Of a stretch of 64,000 nt of DNA, positions 46,369-61,740 are shown in pieces. The stretch lies in the NCBI GenBank assembly GCA_013180625.2, contig SNVD02011147.1, forward strand, positions 1-64,000. Direction: 5' to 3'. Every line of letters begins with the position of its first letter. The first letter of the stretch is position 1. A program made the translations under genes and the position numbers. Source of the DNA: Boswellia sacra. Its lineage: Eukaryota; Streptophyta; Magnoliopsida; Sapindales; Burseraceae. Below the pieces are notes generated by a model. That model searched no databases, was not told where the DNA came from, and worked only from the letters and a program-made list of their open reading frames with translations.

Positions 46369-48390
46369 CAGACTCTCTCACCTGTAATTTTCTCCAATCA
46401 AGTTTTGATAATTAAGCTCATTGTTGCTGATTTTATCTAGATTGAGGATGACTTTATGAAGCATTTTTTTTTTAAATATTGAATCATTTACTCTCATGAT
46501 TTACCGTTAATTGTCGTCATTAATAATGAATTTATATATAGCATTCTCAATTTCTGAGAGCAAATATCATCTTGATGAATGGAATCTGACATATTTCTCC
46601 AATTGGTTGTTTCATCTTAGTGCTACTTCTGGTGGTATCCTTGATAGAGCCATTGAAGCAGAAGATAAAAGGCATGGTGACTTTTTGAGGCTGGTATGGT
46701 GTCTATATCCATCTCCTTGTTTGCCATTTCAATCAAACTTCTATTTTACAAAATACAGTCATGCAGATAGTGGGATCGTTGTCATTGTCAGGTGTTTTTT
46801 AAAAGGGAACCAAGTATCTATATTAAATTTAATAAATAAATGTGTTGGCAGGAACATGTTGAAGGTTACCTTGAATTGTCAGCCAAGACGAAGATCTTCT
46901 TTGCCACTGCAGTTGCTTTATGGAATGCGGATTTTTATGTCAAAGTTGATGATGATGTACATGTAAATATAGGTAAAAGATGCAGTTATTTACTATTATT
47001 TATTTATTTTCATGAAAGTCTTTTTCCCTTTTTCCCTATTTCTATACATTATAGTTTTAGGAAAATATAAGTTTATTAGTGCAGATTTTTTGAACTCAAT
47101 AGTCCTTTTAGATATGTTGTATTTGCAAAAATGCCCGAAATGATAAGGTTTTATTTGAAACAAAGCATATTAAGGATAAATACTATAGGTTGTAATTCAG
47201 TGTCTTGGCCTGATATCACCACAAAATGTTTTCCTTGAATTACTAGCACTAAACCAGAAAAAGTCAGTCTTTCTTTCTTTGTTTTCTTACACACTGTTTT
47301 ATCTGATTGCAGCAACTCTTGGAGCAACATTGGCTAGGCACCGATCAAAACCCAGGGTGTACATAGGCTGCATGAAATCTGGTCCAGTTCTAGCTCAAAA
47401 GTAAGCCTAGCATGTTCCATGTGTTCATTGGTGCATATTCTGAGAATATAAAACTTCATCATTCTGTTTTCTCCCCTCTTGCTTTCTAACTTATTTAATT
47501 ACAGGGGAGTGAGGTATCACGAACCTGAGTATTGGAAATTTGGTGAGGAAGGAAACAAGTACTTCCGTCATGCTACTGGGCAACTATATGCTGTTTCTAA
47601 AGATTTGGCTTCCTATATATCAATTAACCAGTAAGTTTCTAGCTCATCTGAGAACAAGTGATTATTCTGTGTATCAACTATATCTCCGCCGGCTTATCTA
47701 TCATGAAATGTTGATTTTTCAGGCATGTGCTACACAAGTACGCTAATGAGGATGTTTCATTGGGTTCATGGTTTATTGGATTGGATGTGGAACACATAGA
47801 TGATCGAAGACTATGTTGTGGTACCCCACCTGGTAATTATAAACTCGCACAACCGTTATGTTATTCTGTTCTGGAGTTATTAAGAGTTTTTCTTACTATT
47901 TTGTTGCATCTACCATTCTCACAGATGAAACTGGTGGAGTTTCATCTAAGGGGCAATGATATTTAGCCATAGAGCAGATATAACTTTGATCATGGCAGTG
48001 TGGCTTGGCAAACTCTTTCTCTGCCATAATATTTTGTTTTTCTTGGTCAATGGTTAATAAATCAGCGGCATTTAAATTGTGCATTCAGATCTTCCAAGTT
48101 TCAACCGTTTTGTCTTTTACCATCATTCTGTGTGTGCATTTGTGTTATAAACTTTCAAATAAAATATTCTCACCCTTACTGTTAATACTATCAAGCCAGA
48201 ATGTGAATCTAAAAGTTCAATGTTGCGAATGTTTACCACAGACTGTGAGTGGAAGGCTCAGGCAGGCAATATCTGTGTTGCTTCGTTTGATTGGAGTTGC
48301 AGCGGGATTTGCAAGTCTGCTGAGAGGATGAAGGAGGTTCACCGGCGCTGTGGGGAAGGTGAGAATGCTTTATGGAGTGCAGTCTTCTGA
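43165..48390 (+). CDS. Beta-1,3-galactosyltransferase (GT31), B3GALT2-like
   Basis: Eleven coding exons: 43165-43283, 44140-44236, 44357-44421, 44506-44717, 44844-44907, 46621-46693, 46852-46972, 47313-47400, 47505-47630, 47723-47832 and 48242-48390. All introns are GT-AG, and the exons add up to 1224 bases, 407 residues. It is a type II Golgi membrane protein: a basic N terminus, one membrane segment at about residues 22-38, a DUF4094 stem, then the GT31 domain starting near [20 protein letters not shown]. The metal-binding motif DDDVHVN starts near residue 243, and the [11 protein letters not shown] motif follows. Enzymes of this group move galactose from UDP-Gal onto beta-linked acceptors on glycoproteins or arabinogalactan proteins; the exact acceptor is not known from sequence. 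It looks intact and of the same size as Arabidopsis B3GALT2. A polyadenylation-like AATAAA is at 48795. Intron 5 is large (1.7 kb). Confidence 0.92.
46321..46365. repeat. TG dinucleotide microsatellite
   Basis: About 22 TG units within intron 5 of the galactosyltransferase, next to a TATG/TATA run. The short frame crossing it is an artefact. The length is likely to vary between alleles. Confidence 0.95.
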
Positions 48391-49682
48391 AAGGAAAAAA
48401 GAAAACAAAACACATTTATGTTTCTTCCAAACTTGGGAGCAAGTAAGTTATTGGCTTCAGGCTGTTGTTGGGTTGTTGATATAGAGAAACATATATAATT
48501 TCAGAATGTCAACGGGACAGAAATGCATCAGGAGGAGAGGGGAGGTTCTGGTTGCTGAGTTTTCTACTCTATTTTAGATTAGGAGAGGGACTTACAGCAA
48601 TTCTAAGAGAAAAGAGTTTGTATTTAACCATTCTTTGATTGCTCTGATCTGGGGCATTTTGTAAGTGTGCCATAGCTAATGGAACTTTATAATAAGTGCC
48701 GATATTTGGGCTGCCTTTTGCTGCCTTCTGGTTCATAAGTTAGCGGCTTTTGTGTTGCTTTTGATAGATTTGTACCTTCTTTTTTGTGATTGTAAATAAA
48801 ATATGATGAATATTCTCTCTTTTGCTGATTTCTTTTCTTCATTCTGAAGCTTAATTATGCGGGTAATTGATTGCATTTCTAATATGTCAACTCATTCGAC
48901 TCACTAAGATAAGTAAACTTACCTAAGGAGTTATCATATTTATGAAATAAGTAGCTTAAAATATTTATAGCCTCAAGCTTTTAAGTAAATGGTTTCTAAA
49001 TTTAATGTCGAAATCACAATAATTATACGGGTCATTAATGTTTTTATCCTCTCTTTATGTGATTCTTGCACAAGAGACGTGTATGATGTGAAATACTATA
49101 GTTGATGATTTATCTAAATGTTTAAATCATTTGTGTACTAAATTTCTGATATATTGTTACCCAAATCATATGTATTCGGTGGCTTACGTTCAGAGTACAT
49201 TGGTGGTCAGAAGACTCTGGCACTGTGCTGTGATACAGTGAATAGCTCTGCAAATGTTGTTGTTGAAGTCTCAAATCTGCAAGTCTCGTCACCATGAGGC
49301 AAGAAAGACGCAAACAGAAGTAACTCGAGGCTTGGCCAAATGTAAACACACACACAATGACAAATTAAAACCAAGTCAACAGAGCATTCTGCAAGCATAA
49401 ACAGACATAAAAGAAACCCTTGATTGAGGGCATGTGGAATCAACCATGTCATTTCTATTAGATAATACCAAATAAAATAACAAAATGATTCCTCCAATGA
49501 AAAGGCACAGCCCCACTGCTTCTCACTCATTCCACTAACTACGCCAGCAATATCTGTCCAGACACTTTCAAACTTTTCCTTTCCAAAAGATTAGACTATT
49601 TATATCCACATTCTCACTTCGCTTTAACACCATTCTACTCCTATCTTCTATCACTAAAGGGGTCTTGCTTTTTACTGCAAGA
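48391..49682. other. 3' region of the galactosyltransferase and spacer
   Basis: The first 420 bases or so are the probable 3'-UTR, up to the AATAAA at 48795. The rest is spacer and the promoter/5'-UTR of the CASP-like gene. Minus-strand frames at 49122-49530 and 49568-49813 show no family features; the last overlaps the CASP-like exon. Confidence 0.5.
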
Positions 49683-50520
49683 ATGAGAGAAAATGTTGAT
49701 AATAATGCTTCCACCACCACTAACCGCCCACAGATGCTCAAGTTCATTGATTGTTCCCTCAGGATTTTTGCTATTCCTCTCAGTGTTGCAGCCATCTGGT
49801 TAACTGTGACCAACCAGCAGGATAACAGCGACTATGGCAAAATAGAGTTCAGCAATCTCATGGGACTCAAGTAAGATAGATACAATTCACCATATTACTT
49901 TCAAGCTTTATTCTTGCTATTTATGTTTTACAAAATTCAGGAATTGTTTCATAGGTACATGGCATGCATCAGTGCTCTATGTGCTGGTTATGCATTTTTT
50001 GCTGCTGTGTCTTCATGGCTCAGATTCTTGGTTTCAAAAGCTTGGCTTTTCTTTGTCTCTGACCAGGTTCTAACTTCACTGAAACAGTTTATATACTAAG
50101 ATTTCTCCTTATATACTAAGATTTCTCCTTTCATATTCTTGAATTAATTATACGTTTGCTAGAGCATGGTGGAATATGAAGTGAATAAATTGCAGTTAAT
50201 TATCTCGTGATGACTTATTTTTTTTCTTCACTTGTTTGTCTATGAATGTGTTTGAGCAGATTGTAGCTTACTTGATGGTAACATCTGGGGCAGCAGCTTT
50301 AGAGATACTATACTTGGCCTATAATGGTGATCAGGAAGTGACATGGAGTGAAGCCTGCAGCTCATACGGGCGATTTTGCAATAAAATGAAGCTAGCTTTT
50401 GTATTCCATGCCTTGGCTCTCTTCTGTTTCATTGTTTTAGCAGTTATCTCAGCTTATAGATTCTTTAGCCTGTTTGAGCCGCCTGTTTCTTCCAAAGAGG
50501 GGGAACAAGAAAGGACCTAA
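49683..50520 (+). CDS. CASP-like membrane protein, CASPL2D type
   Basis: Three exons, 49683-49870, 49955-50066 and 50260-50520 (561 bases, 186 residues, stop TAA). Four membrane segments at about residues 22-42, 63-87, 101-122 and 143-166, with both ends likely cytosolic. This is the MARVEL-like plan of Casparian-strip membrane domain proteins and their relatives. An Arg within the first segment (..[11 protein letters not shown]..) and the Asp just before the third (..VSDQIVAYL..) match the conserved charged residues of the family. The short extracellular loop with [13 protein letters not shown] fits the CASP-like 2 group. Members form plasma-membrane scaffolds; the particular role of this one is unknown. 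The ATG at 49683 is the first in frame; the frame is open a little upstream but without an ATG. Confidence 0.85.
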
Positions 50521-52029
50521 TTAATGGCTTCTCCTATCAAACAGTTTTTTAAGATCGTTCAAGTTGAGTGATTGAGTTATTGTAGTTATTTGACATTCAT
50601 ATAAATAATAGTCTACTTGTACCATTTTCTTGTGGACAAAATGATATTTAATTCACTTTTTTTTCATTGTTTTTTTCCAATATTAGTAGAGGAAACTACA
50701 ATTTGGTTTCAGAAGGGCTGAAAGGAGCTCACCATTATTTCCAATATCCAGTTCAAATAGAGACAGTATTATATATTCAACCATTTCAAGCATTATAAAC
50801 TAAATCCTTCCAAATTCTGGTCTAAGTGCAATTCGATTTTGAGATTATCCTAAGAAATCTAATCAACTGAAGTAGAAACTAATGTTGGGTTAGCTCAAAA
50901 TGTAGATGTTATTATTAGATGGGTGGTGAAAAGACTAATGAAACAAATGTTGAGCAATGAAAGCATGGATGGTAGAACGCCTTGGTAATTGATTGAACAT
51001 AGGTATAATACAAGAGTGGACAGCTTTATCATCATACCACTTCACGCATGACATAACACAACTCAATTCAATACATTATATTGGTTCGAGAAATGGCTTT
51101 CCTTGTCCTTGTACCAAATCATTGACAATCTCATCTCATTGTAAATTTCATTTATTTGTAGACGCTTTAAATTTGCACCTAACAAGAATCACTTTGTCGG
51201 GAAATTGGATCACTTTGAGATCCCTACGTCTCACCTACCGATCAGGAAGCACCAGTTGCTGCCTTTCCTTTTTAGCCTTTGGAAAATATTGGAAACGTAA
51301 AAAGCAACCAACTCTCATAACATCTTTTGAATTTCATTTTTATTTTTATCACTTAACCAAGTTTCAAATCATCAAGATGTCAAATCGATTTGTCAATTAA
51401 TAGTTTAACAGCGCTAAATGGTTATTGATATAGCTAAACAAGCATCTAAATAGATGTCGAATTGTTGAACAATACTACAAACTTTTAAAGTAAGCATCGA
51501 ACTTTTGAATCTTATTTATGCATTTAGACAACTAGTCCTGTAATTGATGCTTTGACATTAACCTCAGTAGAGTATTTATAAATTTTTCAAAATATTGCTA
51601 TTTCTCAAAAATCCCATCAAAGTTGGATTGTTTTAGACAGATTTTCCCAATTTCATAAAAGAATGGATTTTGTTTTGGGCTAATACACAATTGGGCCTAT
51701 ACACGAGGCCCAAGAGGAATATGAAACGACGCAGTGTTGATGTTCCCTGGAAAAGGAGAATCCAAGTTTATTCATTTATCCTGTTTTCTAATCTAATCAG
51801 AACAAAGACTTGTAGGTCTGCTGCTGCAAGTATGTGTGTTCTTATTCTCTCTGATAGTTTTTTATTTTTTATTTTATTTTTCTGGTAAATAATATTATAT
51901 AAACAATTTTCTTTTATTACACTCTTAGGATCACTCTAAAAGGAAGTTTCTTGGAAAAAAGGCTAATTTGGTTAGTTTGTTCTCTTTGATTACTACAACA
52001 GTACACAAGAAGAAGAAGAAGAAGAAGCT
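50521..52029. other. Spacer between the CASP-like gene and ATG8
   Basis: No gene can be supported. Frames at 50993-51400 and 51670-51888 have no recognised features. The last part (about 51900-52029), with a GAAGAA run before the ATG, is the probable promoter and 5'-UTR of ATG8. Confidence 0.5.
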
Positions 52030-53633
<1,604 letters not shown>

Positions 53634-56518
53634 GGGACATCAATCCGAACTTCTATGTAAATAAGACTGAAAAGACATGATGGAAAAATGTAAATTCTTT
53701 GCTGTTTGCTTTTACTAAGAGAGCTCATGGTTATGCATGCTCTTAGTTACTGACTCTACTTGAACTTCTGGAATAACCATATTATATTTAATTTGGTGCA
53801 GTAAATATTAATACTTCCTTTCATTCTTGGATTTGGTGAGCAAGTTAATCAATATGTTACTAGGATTTAACCAAGCTGACATAACTGTTGTTTTCAGCTT
53901 TCCTGTACAGACAAAAACCCTTCACAACTGTCCACAGCCCACATTGTTGTCTTCAAATACAACTTTAATAATGTTAGCTTGATACGCATAATGGTCTACC
54001 AAAAATGCTTTACTATACTCGAAGGAGCTCTGTGCTCCATTTCATGCGTCTTCTATAGAGAGCTACATTACCTTGAAGCTCTTTCAGTCATAGTGTAATC
54101 TGAGATTTCTTATATTGATAATGATTTAACAAATTTGGTCTCTAATTTAGTAAAAAAAAAAAAAAAAACAAAAAGGTTTGGATGAAATATATAGTAGTGT
54201 TATTCGTATACTCATCCCATCTAATAAAATTCTAATAGATATTTAGATAATGTGATTTTTTTTTTTTTAATTTTCTTTCCTATGGGCCTGAGAATTTTCT
54301 TGTTCTCAGGGAAAAGGATAATTCTAATCACGTTCCTTAAAAAGGTCAATGATAATCCTACACTCTCACGCTTCTCCCTTTTCCTGCATTTGAGCCATGA
54401 TGAAGCTAAATATGGTAATGATGATCTCCACCCTACCCTACTCTCATTTCTATATCTCTTCCATCTACCATATCTGCTTATGTAATGAATTGCTGGGTTA
54501 TCCAGTCTAATTAAATCACTGCAAACATATGCTGGAGCTATATATATATATATATATATATATATAGGTGACAACTTTGTGGACAATAATGAATCACAAA
54601 ACAAAAGAGAGTTGGATGATAATAATATTGGTGAGAGCAGGAGAGAAGAATCTGATATCATTTCCTGAATACCGGCCAGAAGTAAGGCGATATGTAGGGT
54701 ATAAGAAAACATATTGATTTCCATTTTAAGGTAGAGTGACATTTCCTCTTGCACTCACCTTCCCTTAATTGAGACAGAAGAGGGAAGAAAGAGAGACCTA
54801 ACAAACATAAATTGATTAAGAGCAAAAAAGGAATTTGGAGGTGGATGCCAATGTAGACTTTTCAGGGTCCGGAAATGAGGTGAATGTGGAAATGACTCAA
54901 AACCGTGTGCATTGGTTGCGCATGGATGGTCACGAACCAATAGCCTCAGACCCTCTTAGGCTCAAGTCATGCAATATTTACGCAACTTGAGTTGTATTAT
55001 TTATAAAGAGCTTTTGATAATGTAAACTTTGTTGTTATAAATTTTCATATACTTTCTTTAGTAAAAGCCAAGTCAACATGGAAACTGATAACCCAGTTTT
55101 GTAATTGCGAAAGAAAAGACTTGCATTTGGTTCACTTGTTTGGGCTACAAGTTAGCAGAAAAGAAAGCACAAGATGGACAATTTTTTAGTGGAAGTCATT
55201 AGCAATTAGCATTTATTTGTACGCCTAGAATACAATCTCTTGTGTGTAATACTTGGGCTTGCAAATAAAACCCTTTGACATGGAGATTTCCAAGATTGCG
55301 AGCAATCTCTTTGGATGGATCATCCATGGATGAACATGTCTAAGCTAGGCCTGATTAGAATAGTACTCTGGCTTAAAAGATATGTTTTCATTTCGCATTA
55401 CCCCTTTATGTGGTCCTGGCGTGTCCTCCTCACGTCACATGGGCTGCAGTTCATGTGCTCTGTCCTTTCAGAAAGGACTTCATGTGCTGCTCTTTTGATC
55501 AGCTTTATACGGTCAACAAAATTGACCCTGCATGCCACTGTTCTGAGATAGCACTAGGTGACCAGGATTCAAAAGCATGCTCCATCTTCACCTTGAGTCT
55601 TAATAATATGCTCAATATTAATTTCTTTTTCATCTCTGCTATTATTAGTATTATTGCAGTCTATATAAACTTACTAAATATTATATTATCATGAAAGTTT
55701 TTAGGTTAAAATACTTATAGAAAGATGATGCCATTGGCTATATGATTGGTTATCCTAAAATTATGAAATGTGAATGTATGTTTATTAATGGATAAGAGTG
55801 AAGAAAAAGGTAAATATTATATAAATATATACAATAGTTTATCTCTACCAACACAAAATATACAAAGAAACTCTATTGATATCAATTCATAGAGAGATAA
55901 ATATAGAAACATGAGAAATACTGAAAATTACAGTTGCACAAATGCCCAAGTTGTACTGTCTTATATATATACATTTCAAGCGCTGGTCCAGTCTGTACTT
56001 CATAGCCACTCGGGCAGAGAAGGATCAAAGCCAAGTAAGGATTAGCCAACCCACATTTAGCTTTAATAGCAAATACCAGTTTTGTCTTCTCATCGACAAA
56101 TCACCGATTCTGCCTTCAAAATTGGCAACTAACTAGAGCAACAGGAAGATAGATTTAGCCATATGTATATTGAATATTGATATTGATAAAACCAAATACT
56201 AGTACAGTATTATTGCTAATTTTATAAGGCTTTAAAAATACAAGCCACCATATATACAAAAAAATACAATAAACTAACATAACTTTAGACATAAAATCAT
56301 TCTCGATCGACTCTCAAAAGTCTTCTCACAGTATCCGAGAATAACAAAACTATCATGAGTTCATAAATTTGAATAAACAGTATTATTTTTTTATTTTACT
56401 CTTATTTATTATTTTAATGGTGGGACATACCCCACCAAACCCAATACATAGAAGCTGCACGAAAAACCCCGCTAGCTGGCTTCGAAGCTTTGTTTATCTC
56501 TTTCTCTAGCTCCCTCTT
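53634..56518. other. Spacer between ATG8 and the MYB gene
   Basis: No gene can be supported. A TA dinucleotide run is at about 54541-54566. The minus-strand frame at 54221-54754 crosses that run and has no family features. Frames at 55315-55694 and 55942-56136 are unassigned. The part right before 56519 is the 3' flank of the MYB gene on the minus strand. Confidence 0.5.
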
Positions 56519-59500
56519 TCAGCAAATTCCAGGCAAGTTGTCAAAAGAGCAGGAGCCAGGAACATTGACAATGGCTGTTGTAGGGTCAGCACGAAGCAGT
56601 GAAGCTATTTGCTGCATCTCAAGGCCAATGTTATCATCTGTTACAACTGAAGATTGGCAATTGGAGGCCTCTCCACTGTCGCCATACCACTCAGGGACTT
56701 GCATGGAAGGAATAACATTGAGCAGCTTTGACAAGTCTTCATGCATGTTGCTGAGTTGGCCTCCTCCTGTTTCTTCTTTGGGTTTCAGTCCTATGAACAT
56801 CAAAGGAAATCAAACATTTTTGTGATTAATTAGCATTTTTTAACAAAGAACACAAAAAGCATTCGCTGTGTACCATAATAAATATGCAAATGGCGAGGCA
56901 AAGTCCACTTTGGGGTCAGCACTAAAGCTCAATGCATGAGCCAAATTATTATCTACTCTTCACTTGCTAATGCTTTTGTGGTACATTTAAACATGGAGTT
57001 GATAAGCAAACAGGTTGAAAACATTTTATTTAGCGCTGCCATGATGATGATGATGTGGTCATAATAAGTGATAGAATCTGAAAATGAAATGTTACATTCA
57101 AGTTTATACTATTTCAGGATACATTTTGATTGTCTATTTATCATTTTATGGAATCTGCTAGCACATGAATGAGAACTGGAAGATTAGTGAGAGAGAGAGA
57201 GAGAGAGAGAGTTTAATGCATTGAAATGTCCAATTCTAATCATTATTTAAGGATTAAACAAAATGTTACATTGACGTATACTGAGCATTAATTTCATTAA
57301 AGACCAACCTCGGAAACTAAACCACAATTAATTAATACTCTGATTCACTGAATTGGATACTAGATGAGACAGTGCTGTAAATTCAAGCATGCGCATATCG
57401 AGAGAGACACATAATTCTAGTTAAAGATGGTTCATTATTGATCTGCTGCTTTTGTGGGGACTAAAACCACATTTAAAGCACAATAATGAGAAGTGATGTG
57501 TCTGAAAACATTAAAAACGCCAAACTCAAAACAAGATCAAAATCAATATTGCATCTGACTCACTCAAAATTAAGCATGCAAAAAATGTGCATGATTAAGC
57601 AAAGCTAAGATCTTTACCTCCTGCTGATAAATTCAAAGAACTTGAATCACTCCATTGATTAAAGCCACTAAATTCCCGCTTATTCTGACCTTCCATTGAA
57701 CTCATACTGCACAGCCTCTTTGAACTCTCACCATAGTTTCCACCAGCCATGGCCTGAGCCTCCTCTAAAAGATCCTCCAACAACCCACTTCCACTGCTAG
57801 ACACACTCAACTTCTCATTATCAAAACTCACCTCATGAGTGTTTCCATTCTGAGACAATAATTGGTTTGAAGGGAGCTCCGGTTTCAAACTAAAAACCGA
57901 ACCGTTGGAAAAAATATAATCTTTGTCAACCGGGTTTCGAAACATGGACGATGAGCTTGGAGGAGTGCTGAAGTTAAAGGAAGGAAGTGACGACAACTTG
58001 GAAGTTGAGGCTGAGAAAGTATTACCATTAGTTTGAGGACTCGAGAGAGGCGATGATGGTGAGCTTCTCAAGAATGGCGTCGAAAAGGGAATCGAAAAAG
58101 TACCGCTGTTGCTAATATTGCTTGTATAATTGTTGTTGCAGCCTAGGTTATTGTTATTGGTATTACTATTACTATTAGTAACAATGCCGTGACCAATACC
58201 GGTACTAGTAACGGTAGTGTTAAGAAAAGAATCAGAATGGAAACGTTTGAAGCGAAGAGGGCTTTGAAGGAGAGGTGGAGTTCTGGGGAAATTAAAAGCG
58301 CTATTAACATTGCTAGAGCTTCCATTGTTGTTGAGATTATTAGTGGCAGCTGTGGAGTGATCAAAGAGAGAGAGGGTGGGAAAAGATGGGGAATGGAGGG
58401 TGGGAGAGAGAGGTGGAGGAGTTGGGGTGAGAGGACTTGGGCTGCGGCTGTAATAAGGGGAAGGGTAGTGGGGGTGGTTGTGAGCGGTGGGAGTGGTGGG
58501 GGTTGTAGCGGTGGTTTGGAAAGAAAAAGAAACGTTTGGTGTGGTGGGAGTTGAGGGTTGAGAGTGGTAAGAATGGTGATGAGATTGTTGATGCTGATGC
58601 TTGTGTTGAGGCTGAATTTCAGGAGGATATAGAGGAAGGCCTTGGCGATGGCGTCTCTTCACTCTTGTGTTCCAGTAGTTCTTGATTTCATTGTCTGTTC
58701 TTCCAGGTAACTGTATATACATCAGAAACACAAAGTAATTAACACAAATTTTAGGGCTAGATAGATAAAAATTAATTTAAAAAAAAAAAAGAAATGAGAC
58801 AAAGAGAGAAGTTGTTTTCATAGGAAAACAAAATATCTGCTTTCAGAAACATCATCAATCAATCTTCTCTTGGTGGGTGGGGGATACAATGATGTTGATA
58901 TGTAATTTCGACGGAGAGATAGGAATAATATGGGGTTTTTGTTTTCTGAAAGCACAAGGAAACGCCAAAAGCATCGGCGCATCGGCGTTGATATATGTTT
59001 TCAGAATTTAGGAAACAAAACAAAAATGGGGTTGAGATTGAGACCCAGAAAACAAAGACAACCAGGACACTTGCAAAGCATTAATCAAATTGGAAAACAA
59101 TGTTATATGGAAACGTTTGTTTTGGAAAAACATGAAAAAAAAATAATAATAATAATATATGTATATATTTGTTTTACCTGTGCAGCCATGCGAGCCCATT
59201 TGTTGCCGAGCTGTGCATGGAGTTCAACGATCAGCCTCTCCTCTTCAGGCGAAAAGGCGCCTTTCTTCAAGTTAGGCCTCAAATGATTAGCCCAACGAAG
59301 CCTGCAACTCTTCCCACATCTTGCCAACCCAGTATTCCTCTGCACCGCATTCCAGTTTCCCTCACCGTGTTTCCTCACATAATCCGTTAATATCGCGTCC
59401 TCTGCCGCCGTCCACGGCCCCTTCTTCAACTGAATTCCCCCTTCTCCAACCTCACCACCACCACCACCACCACCTTCCACGTTCAGTCCCGAGGACCCAT

Positions 59501-59537
59501 TTTCAAGCTGTTCATTACAGCTATTGCCTAGCAGCAT
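56519..59537 (-). CDS. R2R3-MYB transcription factor, GAMYB-like (subgroup 18)
   Basis: Three exons on the minus strand: 59178-59537, 57618-58710 and 56519-56790 (1725 bases, 574 residues). The N-terminal part has a poly-Gly run, then the two MYB repeats: R2 starts near residue 38 ([17 protein letters not shown]) and R3 near 91 ([17 protein letters not shown]), ending [20 protein letters not shown]. The intron within R3 is at the usual place. [11 protein letters not shown] motif follows, typical of GAMYB factors. The long middle is Ser/Thr/Asn/Pro-rich. The last exon holds [20 protein letters not shown] and ends DNLPGIC. Such proteins act in the nucleus in gibberellin-related anther, aleurone or pollen-tube programmes. 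The rich Ser/Asn middle recalls the MYB97/101/120 branch, but I cannot fix the orthologue. Exon 2 contains a miR159 target site. Intron 2 has a GA repeat (about 57189-57211). Confidence 0.9.
57861..57881 (-). promoter_or_regulatory. miR159 target site in the GAMYB-like mRNA
   Basis: On the mRNA strand this reads CGGAGCTCCCTTCAAACCAAT. It is complementary to miR159 over the central and 5' part of the microRNA, with about four mismatches at the edges and one internal position. It codes for PELPSNQ near residue 397. The site and its place in the long middle exon match the known regulation of GAMYB genes by miR159. Cleavage in this plant is inferred, not shown. Confidence 0.85.
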
Positions 59538-61678
59538 CTTTACTTATTTATATATACACAAACAACAACAACTATGTGGAAATGAATAAATAAACCGAAA
59601 GCAAAGAAGTGTTTTAAAAAGAAAATATTTGTCTATGTAAATAAAAATAAAAAATAGATTTTTATCTGCTCCGATGCTGTAGCAGTGGGTCCTCGAGGCT
59701 GGTTTATGAGGCTAGAAGTTCATTTAAATAAGTTACTGGGATAGAGAATGTAGGTGTTATGCTTCTTGTTTTTGAGTTTTTCTTTCTTTTTTTTTTTTTT
59801 TTTGCCTTCCTCTTTTTATGTCAAAATCATTGGACTTGTTTGGTTGCAGCTGTTTGTGGCAACGAGTTCACCAAGGACAAAGCTAGATGTCTTGTCCTCA
59901 ATAGTTGAATACTCCTTGCAATCAAGAAACAAAAATGCCATGAATCTTGATTTTGTTGATGCTATATTGCTGCCTGCTCAAATTGTTAGGGACTCTTGTT
60001 CCCAGTCTTGATTTTGTAATCCCTTTTTTCCTTCACTGGCATTGTTTTGTATTTTGGTCTTCTTTTTTTTTTTTTGTTTGTTTTCTGGATGGCTGTTTAT
60101 AGGACCACTATATTGGCTCTTGCAAAACTGAAAACAATAAGATGTGTTGTGTTGTGAGGGAGTTGTAATTAATAGTTGAAATAACAAGACGCGCGCTTTA
60201 GTTTTTTACAGCTCTTGTGGGCTGTTGCATTGCTCTCATTTGCTTGTTAGAATCTTATAGTTTCAAACTTGTTTGACTTTTGTGTTTAAAAAAAGCAAGA
60301 AATGGTTTTTTGCCTAGCTCCCATTTGATAAGAGTCCATTAGGCAAAAGCTTTTCAGTTTTTTAACACTTTGACTGTTAAGGTTAGAAAAAGCAACTGCA
60401 CTTTGGTGATTTCAAAACCGGTCAACTTGGAAGCAACTGTTGTTTTACAAACTTCCATCCCATTTGCCATTTCATCTTAAGTGTGGTCAATAAGGTCACT
60501 TTTGAATTACTTTAAAATAGTAAAAACATTTTATGAACCCGGGTGTTTATTTTCTGTAAAATGCTTTCAAAATTATATAATTGAAACTTTCCTATGGTGA
60601 AAATCATCTAAATATAAAATTAGCAGACTTAAATGGTCAATGGTCAAAGGGTAATTCTGGGATTAATATAATGCTAATTTTAACATAGTGATATGAAATT
60701 AAATTATTTTGCTCTCTAAAACATGAGATGCGTAATGATTTAAACAATCATTTCTTAACATTCTAGAATACATCGTGGTACTAATTTGTTTAATCAATAA
60801 AAATCTCTTATAAGTGTGTAAAAGATCTTATGTCAAATCTATTTCCACCGAAATGGGTGGGATCATTGCATGTTGAGCATATGAACAACATGTCGATCGA
60901 TCGGAGAGTTTTCCCATTTGCCCATTCTTATTAATTTTCGACAAAAGATACAAGTTTTAAGGATATCTAAGAAATACTTAAATTTCCAGAGAAAAAAAAA
61001 AGAAGGGAAAAAAAGTTTACAAACAATATATAGTTTTCTTAAACATCTCTTCATATTTTGTCACCAAATTAATTCGTTGTTTCAAGTAACTTATGATTCT
61101 ACTATATTGCATAACAATGAATTTACATATATTTGTGTTAAAAAAGTCATCATCCGAAACTCATTATTATGTCCAAATTCATAAACCCATCAATAGAGGA
61201 TTCTACAAAAATAGCGTCTTAATTTATTAAACAACTACCCAAATCAGAATTCATGAAAAACTACTTTATTTGTTTTGTCAAGACAATACAATCAAAACTA
61301 GCTATTTTATTTTTAAGATATAATTTTCCATAGTCGATTAGTACTACAATTGTTTTTACTAATGAAAGAGTAAATTGAAAAATGACTCGAATTAGAGGAG
61401 GCATTTGAAACATAGTTCAAATGCTGAAAAATTTAGATGTTATGAGCATATTCAACAAACCAATAAAACTTCCTTTGCTATTGATTTTGCTCAAAATCTT
61501 AGTACCTATGGGTTTTTAGCGTATAATAGTGAGAAAAAACCTTATCGATTTTTCACTCGGTTTAATTGTGTTCATGATGTCTAAATTTATTAAGCGTATA
61601 GCCAATCTGCAAAAGGTCTTCCTAATTTTGGTTTTTTTAATTATCTCTTTAAAAAATCTTATAAATATACTATTAGTA

Positions 61679-61740
<62 letters not shown>

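Noticed and set aside
54221..54754. Minus-strand frame of 177 codons
   Set aside because: It runs through a TA microsatellite and a poly-Lys end, without family features.
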